DNA from: Acinetobacter lactucae
GTDB lineage: Bacteria; Pseudomonadota; Gammaproteobacteria; Pseudomonadales; Moraxellaceae
Reading direction: 5' to 3'
Assembly (NCBI RefSeq): GCF_001605885.1
Contig: NZ_LRPE01000035.1
Coordinates: 105,593-169,592 of the forward strand
DNA length: 64,000 nt
The notes under the pieces were generated by a model. The model saw only the letters and a program-made list of their open reading frames with translations. It made no database searches and was not told the DNA's origin. The stretch's first letter is position 1. Every line of letters starts with the position of its first letter. Both the position numbers and the translations under genes were made by a program. This document shows positions 1-7,719 of the stretch, piece by piece.

Positions 1-156
1 CTTTTTCCATAGAGTTAAATGTCCAAATATGCATTAAATACATTCTTAAAATTTTTCCTAAAGCTTGCTAATTTTCATAATTTTATATCAATATCTTATT
101 ATGTATTTAATATATTAGACATTAATGAATTTATAAAATTGCTATAGTTTAACTAC

Positions 157-187
157 AAAAAGCCCCTATTTCTACATAGGCTTTTTA
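157..187. terminator. Terminator-like hairpin
   Basis: An imperfect stem (AAAAAGCC(CC)TAT against ATAGGCTTTTT) is flanked by A- and T-runs, so it could work in either direction. No intact gene ends beside it. It may belong to a gene lost or lying left of the window. The remaining sequence in 1-156 is AT-rich and I see no gene in it. Confidence 0.5.
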
Positions 188-207
188 ATTAAAAATTTAA
201 TTATTTA

Positions 208-402
208 TGCCCCCAAGGCACAACTGGTGACCCAATCCATGCAGATTTAGCCGAGATATTTTCAGATTTACGAACACAGCAGACATCAGCACCACTACTC
301 TAAAAATATAATCTCACTCCTGAAATCGATGAATATTTGCAAGAGTTTAACTATTTATTGAGTATAAATGGTAATACCAATATGGATGACCGTAGAGCTT
401 GA
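208..402 (+). pseudogene. Decayed coding remnant of unknown family
   Basis: One forward frame reads as protein-like sequence (CPQGTTGDPIHADLAEIFSD...), hits TAA at 301, continues in the same frame as ...YNLTPEIDEYLQEFNYLL... and hits TGA at 400. There is no start codon or ribosome binding site, and a stop lies at 190. The composition is richer in charged and polar residues than random AT-rich DNA would give, which suggests a gene fragment inactivated by nonsense changes. I do not recognise the family. It sits in an accessory-looking strip between a terminator hairpin and an orphan secreted protein gene. Confidence 0.4.
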
Positions 403-443
403 ATTAATGCTTATTGAAAAAAATAGATTACTCAATAGACCCT

Positions 444-474
444 TAAAACTGCCTAACTAAAGTAGTGAGGCAGC
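444..474 (-). terminator. Terminator of the 237-residue secreted protein gene
   Basis: On the minus strand, CTGCCT pairs with AGGCAG (positions 449-454 and 468-473). An inner ACT/AGT pairing extends the stem, and a short T-run follows. It lies about 20 bp past the stop of the gene ending at 496. Confidence 0.55.
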
Positions 475-495
475 ATATTTGATATGTAATTTATT

Positions 496-1209
496 TTAAA
501 GAGGTGTACCACAAATATCTGTGGTACCTGTTGGATAGGTAAATTGTAGTTTTGAATGATCAGATACTATTTCATATGATATTTCTTTTCCAAGGGAACT
601 AGAGTTGGAAGTATAAAACCCCTCTTCAATAGCAATACCAAATTTCATTTTGCTTAATGGGGTCGTATAACTCCATGTGTATCCCCTATCTACTCCATTT
701 ACAATATAACCAATTTTCTTGCTGATTTGATTGTAATAAATCCCCACTCTAACTGTTTCACTTGCTAAAACTTCATTTTGTGTCTGATTTGGGGTTATGT
801 TTCCAGAAATAGAACTCATAAATAAATTTTGCTGTGAACCATACGCACTTCCAAAACTTGGCGCGGCAAAAACAATACCGTCATAATTACTTGTTCCTGT
901 GATAAACCCTGAAGCTAGTTCATTTGAGTTTAGATTTATGGGTTTCTTAAAAATATATTCAAAAGCAACAATATTAGACTGAGCAATATTGGTATCAGTT
1001 TTAGTTTTTATCAGTGTTCCTATATTTATATTAGCCAAAGCCTTAGTTAACACTTTCTGTCCAGTTATTGTTATATAGTTGCTTGGATTTGGTGTCCCTT
1101 CTGGTGTTTGTGAAGCGCTTGGATCAATCTCTAAATCACCAATTTTACATTCAGCCCAGCTCTGTGCACTGACAATTAATAAGCTAAGAATCAATATATT
1201 TTTTCTCAT
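496..1209 (-). CDS. Hypothetical secreted protein
   Basis: A 237-residue protein with a classical signal peptide: basic MRK, a hydrophobic stretch, and a probable cut after SWA near residue 19. The mature part is rich in Ser, Thr, Asn and Gly and looks beta-rich. It has a Cys near the N-terminus (ECKIG) and another near the C-terminus (DICG) that could form a disulfide. Phrases such as KIGYIVNGVDRGYTW recall SPRY- or concanavalin-like beta sandwiches, but this is only an impression. I do not recognise the family. It has no operon partner, has its own hairpin terminator at 444-474, and lies next to a decayed ORF, so it may be accessory. The likely location is the periplasm or outside the cell. 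Confidence 0.7.
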   Translation of the reverse strand: MRKNILILSLLIVSAQSWAECKIGDLEIDPSASQTPEGTPNPSNYITITGQKVLTKALANINIGTLIKTKTDTNIAQSNIVAFEYIFKKPINLNSNELASGFITGTSNYDGIVFAAPSFGSAYGSQQNLFMSSISGNITPNQTQNEVLASETVRVGIYYNQISKKIGYIVNGVDRGYTWSYTTPLSKMKFGIAIEEGFYTSNSSSLGKEISYEIVSDHSKLQFTYPTGTTDICGTPL

Positions 1210-1418
1210 TATTTCACCTTAATTTTATTGTGATTTTTGATTGTATGGTAAAAGTTTAAGGTTTAGAAATTTTTCAGATAAAGAGACAATAGGTTAGACT
1301 TTATAGTAATTTGTTAGATAGATATTTTTCTAAAATCAAAATAATAGGTATTAAATGAAAATAAAATCACTTAACAATCCTCAGCAATATTTATGAATGA
1401 AACTAAAATCTACTAAAA

Positions 1419-2339
1419 CTATATCTGCAACTCTTCTAATACTATTTTTAATGTTTTAATTGCTGAAGTTCTAAAGATAGTATTACCGTCCATATGCTTA
1501 TTTTTATCTGTCCATGCTATTGCTGCAAGACATTGAATCCCGACATAAGTTAGAAACTCCCTTTGGGGTACTACTTCCCCATAAGTCATTTCCCAACCTT
1601 GTAGAAAAGCATGTCTTAACTCTAAATCAGAGAAATCCATATCCAACCAAACGATCTTTGCTAAATCATAAACAGCATCACCAATACGAGCCGCTTCATA
1701 ATCTAAAACACCAGAGATTTTATTATATCTAGTTGCAAGAAGGTTTCGACCAATATAATCACAATGTAAAAGGCTAAACTGAGTTGGTTCCCGCAAGTCT
1801 TTCCAATATAAAAGCAACTCACTTAGCTCATAACTAAATTCTTTGTAGTCAGCTTTAGCTGGATCAATACGTGACATCCATTTTGTTGTCATTAATTTTA
1901 GATGTTCATTCCATAAAGTTGGATCTTTTGAAGAATCATCTCGCCCCTTCCAGAATTTCATCTCAAATAAACGAGAAGAACTAATCGCTCGATGAAAACT
2001 TCCTAGAGATGCGCCTGCCTCTTTTAGTAAGAATAATTTTTCTGTTCTCGAACAATTTCTTAAAATGTTATTTACTGGCTGCCCTTCTAAAGCACTCATT
2101 ACAACAACAAAATAATTTTCCCATTCAAATTGACTTAATAGTTTTGGGGCCAATGAAAACGCTCTAAGCTCATCCAATATTTCACAATATCTTTCATGAT
2201 CTACTTTACGTGTATACATTTTTACAAAGACATATCCTTGAGTAGTTTGTGCTTTGTATACAGTAGCTCCATCTCTATGAGTAACTAAAGTCAATGTCTT
2301 TGCTTGAATTCTGTTGAGTAAGCCATCTAAATTTTTCAT
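1419..2339 (-). CDS. APH-fold small-molecule kinase (phosphotransferase family)
   Basis: A 306-residue protein with the aminoglycoside phosphotransferase/choline kinase fold. Visible elements are a candidate ATP-lysine in VFVKMY (K40), a hinge-like region near residues 78-88, the catalytic-loop motif HCDYIGRN (H192, D194, N199) and the metal-binding LDYE (D213). The family transfers phosphate from ATP to hydroxyls of antibiotics, choline, sugars or other small molecules; the substrate cannot be read from the sequence. It is monocistronic, with about 100 bp to tRNA-Ser downstream of its start side and an orphan secreted protein gene after it. Nothing here shows that it gives antibiotic resistance. 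Confidence 0.75.
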   Translation of the reverse strand: MKNLDGLLNRIQAKTLTLVTHRDGATVYKAQTTQGYVFVKMYTRKVDHERYCEILDELRAFSLAPKLLSQFEWENYFVVVMSALEGQPVNNILRNCSRTEKLFLLKEAGASLGSFHRAISSSRLFEMKFWKGRDDSSKDPTLWNEHLKLMTTKWMSRIDPAKADYKEFSYELSELLLYWKDLREPTQFSLLHCDYIGRNLLATRYNKISGVLDYEAARIGDAVYDLAKIVWLDMDFSDLELRHAFLQGWEMTYGEVVPQREFLTYVGIQCLAAIAWTDKNKHMDGNTIFRTSAIKTLKIVLEELQI

Positions 2340-2402
2340 AAGTTATTATTAAATATAAAAGTCATAATTCATATTTATTATGTGCTAAAGAATATAGATA
2401 AA

Positions 2403-2433
2403 AAAAAGCCCTCGTCATTAACAAGGGCTTTTT
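2403..2433 (-). terminator. Intrinsic terminator of tRNA-Ser
   Basis: AAAAAGCCCT pairs with AGGGCTTTTT around an 11-nt loop. On the minus strand the stem is followed by a run of T, 9 nt past the tRNA 3' end. Confidence 0.8.
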
Positions 2434-2441
2434 AAGAATTT

Positions 2442-2531
2442 TGGCGGAAGCGGTGAGATTCGAACTCACGGAGGACTCACACCCTCGTCGGTTTTCAAGA
2501 CCGGTGCATTAAACCGCTCTGCCACGCTTCC
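2442..2531 (-). tRNA. tRNA-Ser(UGA)
   Basis: A 90-nt class II tRNA with a long variable arm. On the minus strand the acceptor GGAAGCG (2525-2531) pairs with CGCTTCC (2446-2452), followed by discriminator G and an encoded CCA (2442-2444). The anticodon loop is CTTGAAA, giving anticodon UGA, and the T-loop GTTCGAATC is present. It reads UCN serine codons, mainly UCA. Confidence 0.95.
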
Positions 2532-2541
2532 AACGAGCGCT

Positions 2542-2570
2542 ATAATATAAACAAAAACACAAGTTGGCAA
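2542..2570 (-). promoter_or_regulatory. Promoter of tRNA-Ser
   Basis: On the minus strand there is a -35 TTGCCA (2565-2570), a 17-nt spacer and a -10 TATTAT (2542-2547). A GC-rich discriminator (GCGC) follows, as is usual for stable-RNA promoters, and the tRNA starts about 11 nt downstream. Confidence 0.7.
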
Positions 2571-2620
2571 ATCTTTTATTTAATTTTTAATTCAACCGCT
2601 CAAAATAAACACAAATCTAT

Positions 2621-3115
2621 TTAATTTTCGGGGTTTTCAGTCTTTTCATAGCGAATTGTATTGATATACCACAGCTTTTTCCCAGATGGCGTGTGTACTT
2701 CGATCTCATCATCGACTTCTTTACCGAGCAATGCGCGAGCCATTGGCGACTCAATTGAGATATGTTGCGGATGATGATCATAAATTTCATCGATTCCTAC
2801 AATACGTAAAGTTTTTTGCTCACCTTCTTCATTTTCAATTTCGACCCAAGCACCAAAGTAAACCTTGCCGTCTTGCTCAGGTGAGTAATCAACAATTTTT
2901 AATTCTTCTAAGCGTTTTCCTAAATAGCGTACACGTCGATCAATTTTTCTAAGGAGCTGCTTATTGTATTGATAATCCGCATTTTCACTACGGTCCCCCA
3001 AGCTTGCAGCCCAGTTTACTTTTTTGGTGATTTCAGGTCGTTCTTCATGCCAAAGTTGTTTTAATTCAGCAACTAATTTGTCATGTCCTGACCGAGTGAT
3101 TAAGTTAGATTTCAT
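2621..3115 (-). CDS. greB: Transcription elongation factor GreB
   Basis: A 164-residue protein of normal GreB length. The N-terminal coiled coil (about residues 1-75) carries the tip motif GDRSENADY, whose acidic residues position Mg2+ in the RNA polymerase active site. The C-terminal FKBP-like domain (about 80-158) includes the SIESPMARALLGK signature. GreB enters the secondary channel of RNA polymerase and stimulates cleavage of backtracked RNA. The basic helix surface (IDRRVRYLGKRLEEL) and the tip wording fit GreB; the GreA paralogue is at 52405-52881. It is monocistronic, transcribed toward tRNA-Ser, and diverges from the lytic transglycosylase gene. Confidence 0.95.
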   Translation of the reverse strand: MKSNLITRSGHDKLVAELKQLWHEERPEITKKVNWAASLGDRSENADYQYNKQLLRKIDRRVRYLGKRLEELKIVDYSPEQDGKVYFGAWVEIENEEGEQKTLRIVGIDEIYDHHPQHISIESPMARALLGKEVDDEIEVHTPSGKKLWYINTIRYEKTENPEN

Positions 3116-3260
3116 GATAAAAAACCACTGTTCAACAACATATCGCTTACAAGATGTAGCATTTTATACCCTATTTTCTCACATCAGAAGTGTATAAATT
3201 TTCTTCCTTAAGAAATTCATGTGTTTATGATGTTATATCGAAGATTTAATTGTACAAAAT

Positions 3261-3289
3261 TTGACATTACTTTTTTTCAATATTATGAT
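3261..3289 (+). promoter_or_regulatory. Near-consensus sigma-70 promoter
   Basis: A perfect -35 TTGACA (3261-3266), exactly 17 nt of spacer, and -10 TATGAT (3284-3289), followed by a GCGCGC discriminator typical of strong stable-RNA promoters. Predicted +1 is near 3296. It lies about 190 bp before the next gene, and an intrinsic terminator comes first. Confidence 0.75.
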
Positions 3290-3295
3290 GCGCGC

Positions 3296-3364
3296 AGATT
3301 AAATGTTGAGCATTTTTTAACCCACTCGAAAACTATGTAGATTTTCTACACAGTTTGTTTTTTT
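3296..3364 (+). ncRNA. Candidate small RNA of about 70 nt
   Basis: The near-consensus promoter at 3261-3289 and the intrinsic terminator at 3329-3364 bracket a unit of about 70 nt with no ORF of useful length. The 5' half (3296-3328) is AT-rich and looks single-stranded, with a U-run near 3313-3318. The 3' half is the terminator hairpin with a U-tail. This is the architecture of Hfq-type small RNAs. The alternative is a 5' leader attenuator of the downstream transglycosylase gene. I do not recognise a known RNA family. Confidence 0.5.
3329..3364 (+). terminator. Intrinsic terminator of the candidate small RNA
   Basis: A 12-bp stem (AAACTATGTAGA against TCTACACAGTTT, with one G-U pair) has a 3-nt loop and is followed by GTTTTTTT. 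Confidence 0.75.
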
Positions 3365-3371
3365 CATTTCA

Positions 3372-3391
3372 TGTCATTTTGAATGACGTCA
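3372..3391. repeat. Overlapping palindromes upstream of the transglycosylase gene
   Basis: GTCATT-TTG-AATGAC (3372-3386) overlaps the perfect palindrome ATGACGTCAT (3382-3391). These could be an operator about 100 bp before the gene at 3488. No regulator is suggested by the sequence itself. Confidence 0.35.
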
Positions 3392-3487
3392 TGACTGCCC
3401 ACCCCTTATTGAATTTATCAACTTTTAGAAGTTATGGCAGCTTTTTGTCTGACTTTTAGGGCATAAATTATCTGTAGCGGAGACAAC

Positions 3488-4600
3488 ATGCACAGTAATT
3501 CAAGTTCTGGGTCGAGGCTTTGCCTTAACTCTTTATTTTCTTCTCTCCCGTTAAAAGCGCTTGCACTCAGTACTATGCTTATTCCATTTCATAGTCTTAA
3601 TGCAGGTAAAACCCTACAGTACAATACTGTAGTTAACACAAACACTCTAACTGTTGTTGCAGTAGAAAGCCCGACAACCGTTTTCAAAGAAGATCAGTTT
3701 TTACATGGTTTTGGTTATGACCTAGCGCGTAACTATGCACAGAACCTAAATGTAAAGCTGGACTTTAAAATCGTGGCAGACAATGCCACCGCACTTAGAT
3801 GGGTTCAGCAAGGTAAAGCAAACTTTGCGATGACTACAGCAGGTTTAAGCACAATCGAAAACAAAGGTTTGATGTCATTTTCTGCAAGTTGTGGTGACAC
3901 AACAAATTTGCAAAAAAATGGTTTAAACCCAGAGTTAAGTTGGGTATTTAAACAGGCAGATGACCCACTCACCCAGACTGCCAGTGGCTTTGTATGCCAA
4001 AGTAAGCAAAATGGTGTGACTCAGCAGCTCGCTTCTTTTTATAACCGCAATGTGGTGAAACCAGAAGCATGGTCAACCATTCAACGTGACTTAAGCACAC
4101 GTTTACCGATCTACAAAGCGAGCTTTAAGCAAAGTGCAGCGAAGTATGATCTAGATTGGCATTTACTTGCCGCAATTGGTTATCAAGAATCATATTTAAA
4201 GCCTGAATCTGTTTCTCCCACAGGTGTCCGCGGCTTAATGATGCTAACCAATAGCACTGCTCGAGCAATGGGTGTGAGCAATCGTAGTGATCCAACTCAG
4301 AGCATTCAAGGTGGAGCGAAGTATTACGATTTAATGTTAAGTGAGTTTGATAATATTCCATTCCCTGATCGGAACTGGTACGCGCTTGTAGCCTATAACA
4401 TGGGACCAGGTGCGGTAAGTCAAATTCAGAAGCGCTTGCGAGCTCAAGGGAAAGACCCAAATCAGTGGGTTAATCTCTACGATTATTTGCAAAGTAATAA
4501 AATGCGAAATGGTCGATATAAGCAAGCGGTTCAATACGTGACTCGTATTCGTGCTTATCTTGAACATATTAAAACGGCGCAAACACGAATCAATATCTAA
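3488..4600 (+). CDS. MltF-like lytic transglycosylase with a short sensor domain
   Basis: A 370-residue exported protein. It has a long N-region, a hydrophobic signal around residues 21-39, a solute-binding-like segment at about 55-185 (FGYDLARNYAQNL, GKANFAMTTAGLS), and a C-terminal SLT domain at about 215-345. The SLT domain shows the catalytic Glu in GYQESYL (E234), then SPTGVRGLMML and YNMGPGAV. It would cleave the glycan strands of murein with 1,6-anhydro product formation. Known MltF proteins are nearer 480-520 residues, so the substrate-binding module here is shortened to roughly one lobe. A GGAG ribosome binding site 6 nt before the ATG supports the start. It is monocistronic, with a terminator at 4644-4673. 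Confidence 0.85.
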   Translation: MHSNSSSGSRLCLNSLFSSLPLKALALSTMLIPFHSLNAGKTLQYNTVVNTNTLTVVAVESPTTVFKEDQFLHGFGYDLARNYAQNLNVKLDFKIVADNATALRWVQQGKANFAMTTAGLSTIENKGLMSFSASCGDTTNLQKNGLNPELSWVFKQADDPLTQTASGFVCQSKQNGVTQQLASFYNRNVVKPEAWSTIQRDLSTRLPIYKASFKQSAAKYDLDWHLLAAIGYQESYLKPESVSPTGVRGLMMLTNSTARAMGVSNRSDPTQSIQGGAKYYDLMLSEFDNIPFPDRNWYALVAYNMGPGAVSQIQKRLRAQGKDPNQWVNLYDYLQSNKMRNGRYKQAVQYVTRIRAYLEHIKTAQTRINI

Positions 4601-4643
4601 TTTTTATTGTTTAAAAGTTGATAAATTCATTGTTTGTACAAAT

Positions 4644-4673
4644 AAAAAGCTTACCTCTTTGGGTAAGCTTTTT
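4644..4673. terminator. Bidirectional terminator
   Basis: AAAAAGCTTACC pairs with GGGTAAGCTTTTT around a short loop between two convergent genes, with T-runs on both strands. Confidence 0.85.
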
Positions 4674-4691
4674 ATATGAATTCTTTTAAGT

Positions 4692-5075
4692 TTAAGCAGT
4701 ATGCTCTAATACTTTCTTAAACAAATCTTTTTGTTCTTGGCTTGGCTTAGCTGTTTGTAGAGCCATCAATTGAGACATATCGCCTTGAACTTTAATTTTA
4801 CCAGTCATGAATGCCTGCATAGCAGCAGCCATATCAAACTCTAAAAATACTTTACGTAAAGTTTCAGCATCCATATTTAAAGTTGTTTTGGCATTTGAAG
4901 ACAAACCTTTTTGGATTTTACCCCCATCTAAAGCTAACTCGGTATTTCCAGCAGCATCTGTAACTACTAAATTAATTGCCAAATTCGCAAGAGCGGGTGG
5001 CAAATTAAGATCACCTGCTTCAGCAGTTAATTTTTCGACAGTCGCAAACCAATCTTCAGTTAAAAATGCAGGCAT
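4692..5075 (-). CDS. SCP2 sterol-binding-domain protein
   Basis: A 127-residue, single-domain protein of the SCP2 fold. It shows the typical order: a beta hairpin with NLAINLVVTDAAG, ELALDGGKIQKGL, then TTLNMDAETLRKVFLEFDMAAAMQAFMTGKIKVQGDMS..., the family's signature where the helix leads into the MTGKIKVxGD turn. It has no signal peptide, so it should be cytoplasmic. Bacterial members are thought to bind lipids or acyl chains, and no reaction is established. It is monocistronic, convergent with the transglycosylase gene, and ends at a shared terminator. Confidence 0.85.
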   Translation of the reverse strand: MPAFLTEDWFATVEKLTAEAGDLNLPPALANLAINLVVTDAAGNTELALDGGKIQKGLSSNAKTTLNMDAETLRKVFLEFDMAAAMQAFMTGKIKVQGDMSQLMALQTAKPSQEQKDLFKKVLEHTA

Positions 5076-5279
5076 GATTCTTCCTCAAATTTATTTGTTC
5101 AATTTCTCTAGTTGCCTATCCAGACAACATCATGTGAAGCAATTCTGCTTGTGGGTTGTTATAGCATGTAATTTAAATTTTGGGCTATGACTTTTTGTAC
5201 GGAACATTCATTTTTTAGTATTTTGATACATTAAAGGCACTTGTTTATAAAGTGCCTTTAACATTATCTAGTTTAACGC

Positions 5280-6185
5280 TTATTCAGCCGCGAAGCTTAA
5301 GTTGACGACATCTAAACGTTTCTTAAGCTCTTCGGGATCTTTAATATCCAACTCACGCTGAGAATCTAGAGCTTCAAAATCGAATAGCTCACGGTCCGCT
5401 AATTGAGATGGTGATACGTTCTGTAACGCACCGAAAATGCTGTGTAAGCGTTTCGGATATTGTTTATCCCATTCACGTAGCATTTCATTAAGCATGGCAC
5501 GTTGTAGGTTTTCCTGCGAACCACAAAGGTTACATGGAATGATTGGGAACTGACGAATCTCGGCATATTTAATAATGTCTTTTTCTTCAACATATGCCAA
5601 AGGACGAATCAAAATGTTCTTTTTATCTGACGATAAAAGCTTTGGAGGCATCGCCTTTAAGCTTCCGCCATGAAATAGGTTTAAGAAGAACGTCGCGATG
5701 ATGTCATCACGGTGGTGACCTAAAGCAACTTTAGTGGCACCAATCTCTTGTGCAAAGCCATATAAAGAACCACGGCGTAAACGTGAACATACTGCACAGT
5801 AGGTTTTACCTTCCGGCGTTAAACGTTTAGTAATGGTATAAGTGTCTTTTTCTAAAATGTAATATGGAATGTTGTTCTCTTCCATATAACGAGGCAAAAC
5901 ATCTTCAGGAAAGCCTGGTTGTTTTTGGTCAAGGTTAACCGCAACCACATCAAAATTAATCGGTGCAATACGCTTAAACTGCAACAAAATATCGAGCAAG
6001 GTATAACTGTCTTTACCACCAGACACACACACCATGACCTTATCGCCATCTTCAATCATATTGAAGTCACGAATAGCATGCCCAACTTGACGGCGAAGCT
6101 TCTTGAGCAAACGGTAATAGGCCGAGCTTGTTGGAAGTTCAGGCTTAAAATTAAATCCCTGATTGGACTCAACTGGCGCGTACAT
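5280..6185 (-). CDS. ttcA: tRNA 2-thiocytidine(32) synthetase TtcA
   Basis: A 301-residue PP-loop ATPase. SGGKDS (about residues 55-60) binds ATP. The [10 protein letters not shown] and later CNLCGSQ cysteine pairs match the iron-sulfur and thiolation sites of TtcA, and [11 protein letters not shown] is the family motif. It adds sulfur to C32 of some tRNAs. I chose the ATG at 6183-6185; the longer frame begins with a TTG at 6221 that would add 12 residues outside the family and has no ribosome binding site. It diverges from the lytic transglycosylase at 6691 across a 505-bp spacer holding DnaA-box-like motifs. Confidence 0.93.
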   Translation of the reverse strand: MYAPVESNQGFNFKPELPTSSAYYRLLKKLRRQVGHAIRDFNMIEDGDKVMVCVSGGKDSYTLLDILLQFKRIAPINFDVVAVNLDQKQPGFPEDVLPRYMEENNIPYYILEKDTYTITKRLTPEGKTYCAVCSRLRRGSLYGFAQEIGATKVALGHHRDDIIATFFLNLFHGGSLKAMPPKLLSSDKKNILIRPLAYVEEKDIIKYAEIRQFPIIPCNLCGSQENLQRAMLNEMLREWDKQYPKRLHSIFGALQNVSPSQLADRELFDFEALDSQRELDIKDPEELKKRLDVVNLSFAAE

Positions 6186-6364
6186 AGACGAGGTATACCC
6201 ATAAATAAAAATACGGCGCAATTTTATATGATTCAGAAGAGAATCGCATCAAAAGAATAGTTTCAATTCTTGAAGTCGTCACATTGCTCATGCATGATGC
6301 AAAAGACATGCTCTAATTTTGACTGAAGCGTTCAAATTTTGTGCAAAATGCTTACTTTTTGGAC

Positions 6365-6409
6365 TTTTCCACAGTTTTCCACAAAACCTGTGGATAAAAT
6401 TGTGGATTT
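6365..6409. promoter_or_regulatory. Cluster of DnaA-box-like sites
   Basis: Four 9-mers lie within 45 bp: TTTTCCACA at 6365-6373 and again at 6375-6383 (10 bp apart), a perfect inverted box TGTGGATAA at 6389-6397, and TGTGGATTT at 6401-6409. Three fit the relaxed DnaA consensus TTWTNCACA. A TTGACA lies at 6418-6423 and a very AT-rich tract follows (about 6450-6620). The rest of the 6186-6690 spacer shows no gene. Confidence 0.5.
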
Positions 6410-6690
6410 CTTCGTACTTGACAAACTGTTTTGACCTTCTGTTAAGGGTTTTATTTAAATTGATCATTTTTTAACCAATGTTTTTTACCATTAATAATCA
6501 ACATGTTATGCAAGTCAATAGAATCATTTTAAAAAAATTTTTTAATTTTTTTTGATGAGCATTCGAACAAATAAGCTTGATTTTTTGAAAGAGTCGAAAT
6601 AAAAAAAATTACACAAATCTTCTTTAAGTAATATTTTTTGATAAACTCTTTTTCAAGTTTTGAGTACCTTAAAATTGTGAATAACATAAA

Positions 6691-7551
6691 ATGAAAAAAT
6701 CGGTTCAATTTCTTATTTCTTGTTCGCTGGGGATGACCAGTTTTATGGTCGGCATAACTTCGAGTTCAGCAGGTCAAATGTATATTTACCAAGATAAAAA
6801 CGGTAGTACATTACTAACTAACCGAAAAAGCTATGATCATTCTCTTAAAAAAGTAAAAGTAACCTATTATCCCGATAGTAATATTCACAGCTATACAAAC
6901 TGGGGAGCATCAGAAGCTTCTGTTCTGCCAAGCTACAACAAGAATAAAAATGCTTTCGATCACATTATTAGACAAGCTGCACAGCAACATGGTGTATCGG
7001 AAGGGTTAATTAAAGCGGTTATGCACACCGAATCCGGATTTAACGTAAAAGCCCGTTCGCCAGTAGGTGCCCAAGGCTTAATGCAGCTGATGCCAGCTAC
7101 TGCCCGTCGTTTTAATGTGTCGAATGCTTATGACCCACAACAAAATATTTTCGCGGGGGCCAAATATTTAAGCTGGTTGCTTAAGCGTTTTAATGGAAAT
7201 ACACAAATGGCGCTTGCGGCTTATAATGCAGGTGAAGGTAATGTTGATAAATATGGTGGTATTCCCCCTTTCCGCGAAACGCAAGATTATGTCCGCCGTG
7301 TGACAAGCCGATATCAAAACCTATATGCATCTGGTGCAGGTTTTTCATCTTTTACGAATACTTCAGCTCAAACCGTTTCTCATTCTTCTAATTTGGCAGA
7401 AAACACAACTGCTCAAATCACGACTCAATCACCGAAGTATTCATCTTCTCGTCAAATCGTGACTCTATCTGACGGTACTTATACAGATGCACCGACTGGC
7501 ACTTATGTGACCAACAATGCTACCGCAATCGCCCATATACGCATTGAATAA
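6691..7551 (+). CDS. Secreted lytic transglycosylase (SLT family)
   Basis: A 286-residue protein with a signal peptide (MKKSVQFL..., hydrophobic to about residue 28) and a short N-terminal segment with MYIYQDKNGSTLLTNR, resembling the DUF4124-type module that often precedes SLT domains. The SLT catalytic domain is at about 88-200: AVMHTESGFNVKARS contains the catalytic Glu (E114), followed by GAQGLMQLMPATA, GAKYLSWLL and ALAAYNAGEGNV. The C-terminal 70 residues are Ser/Thr-rich and look disordered. It acts on peptidoglycan in the periplasm. Its long leader contains the DnaA-box-like cluster, so cell-cycle-linked expression is possible but unproven. It is monocistronic. Confidence 0.87.
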   Translation: MKKSVQFLISCSLGMTSFMVGITSSSAGQMYIYQDKNGSTLLTNRKSYDHSLKKVKVTYYPDSNIHSYTNWGASEASVLPSYNKNKNAFDHIIRQAAQQHGVSEGLIKAVMHTESGFNVKARSPVGAQGLMQLMPATARRFNVSNAYDPQQNIFAGAKYLSWLLKRFNGNTQMALAAYNAGEGNVDKYGGIPPFRETQDYVRRVTSRYQNLYASGAGFSSFTNTSAQTVSHSSNLAENTTAQITTQSPKYSSSRQIVTLSDGTYTDAPTGTYVTNNATAIAHIRIE

Positions 7552-7674
7552 ACAATGAAGAAGAACTGCGGTTCATAGTTCTATTTAGTTAAGTTCAGAT
7601 GTTTTAAATTGTAATGATCTATTACCTGATCTTTACCATTTTGACGAATTTAGCTAATTATTCCTTAAATTTAG

Positions 7675-7703
7675 GTACATTCTGATACGTGAAAGAATGT
7701 ATC
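7675..7703. repeat. Inverted repeat between transglycosylase and htpX
   Basis: ACATTCT and AGAATGT form a stem, with overlapping GATAC/GTATC able to pair alternatively, followed within about 15 nt by a T-rich stretch. It may end transcription of the gene at 6691. A weaker AGAACT/AGTTCT hairpin occurs nearer that gene's stop, at about 7562-7584. Confidence 0.4.
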
Positions 7704-7719
7704 AATTCCTTATTTTTTT

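Noticed and set aside
1419..2339. Aminoglycoside resistance gene
   Set aside because: The kinase fold is clear but no features identify a drug substrate; many APH-fold proteins act on other molecules.
4125..4582. Minus-strand ORFs opposite the transglycosylase gene
   Set aside because: They are shadows in antisense frames with no ribosome binding site or family resemblance.
5280..6221. TTG start at 6221 for ttcA
   Set aside because: It has no ribosome binding site, and the ATG at 6185 gives the family-typical N-terminus.
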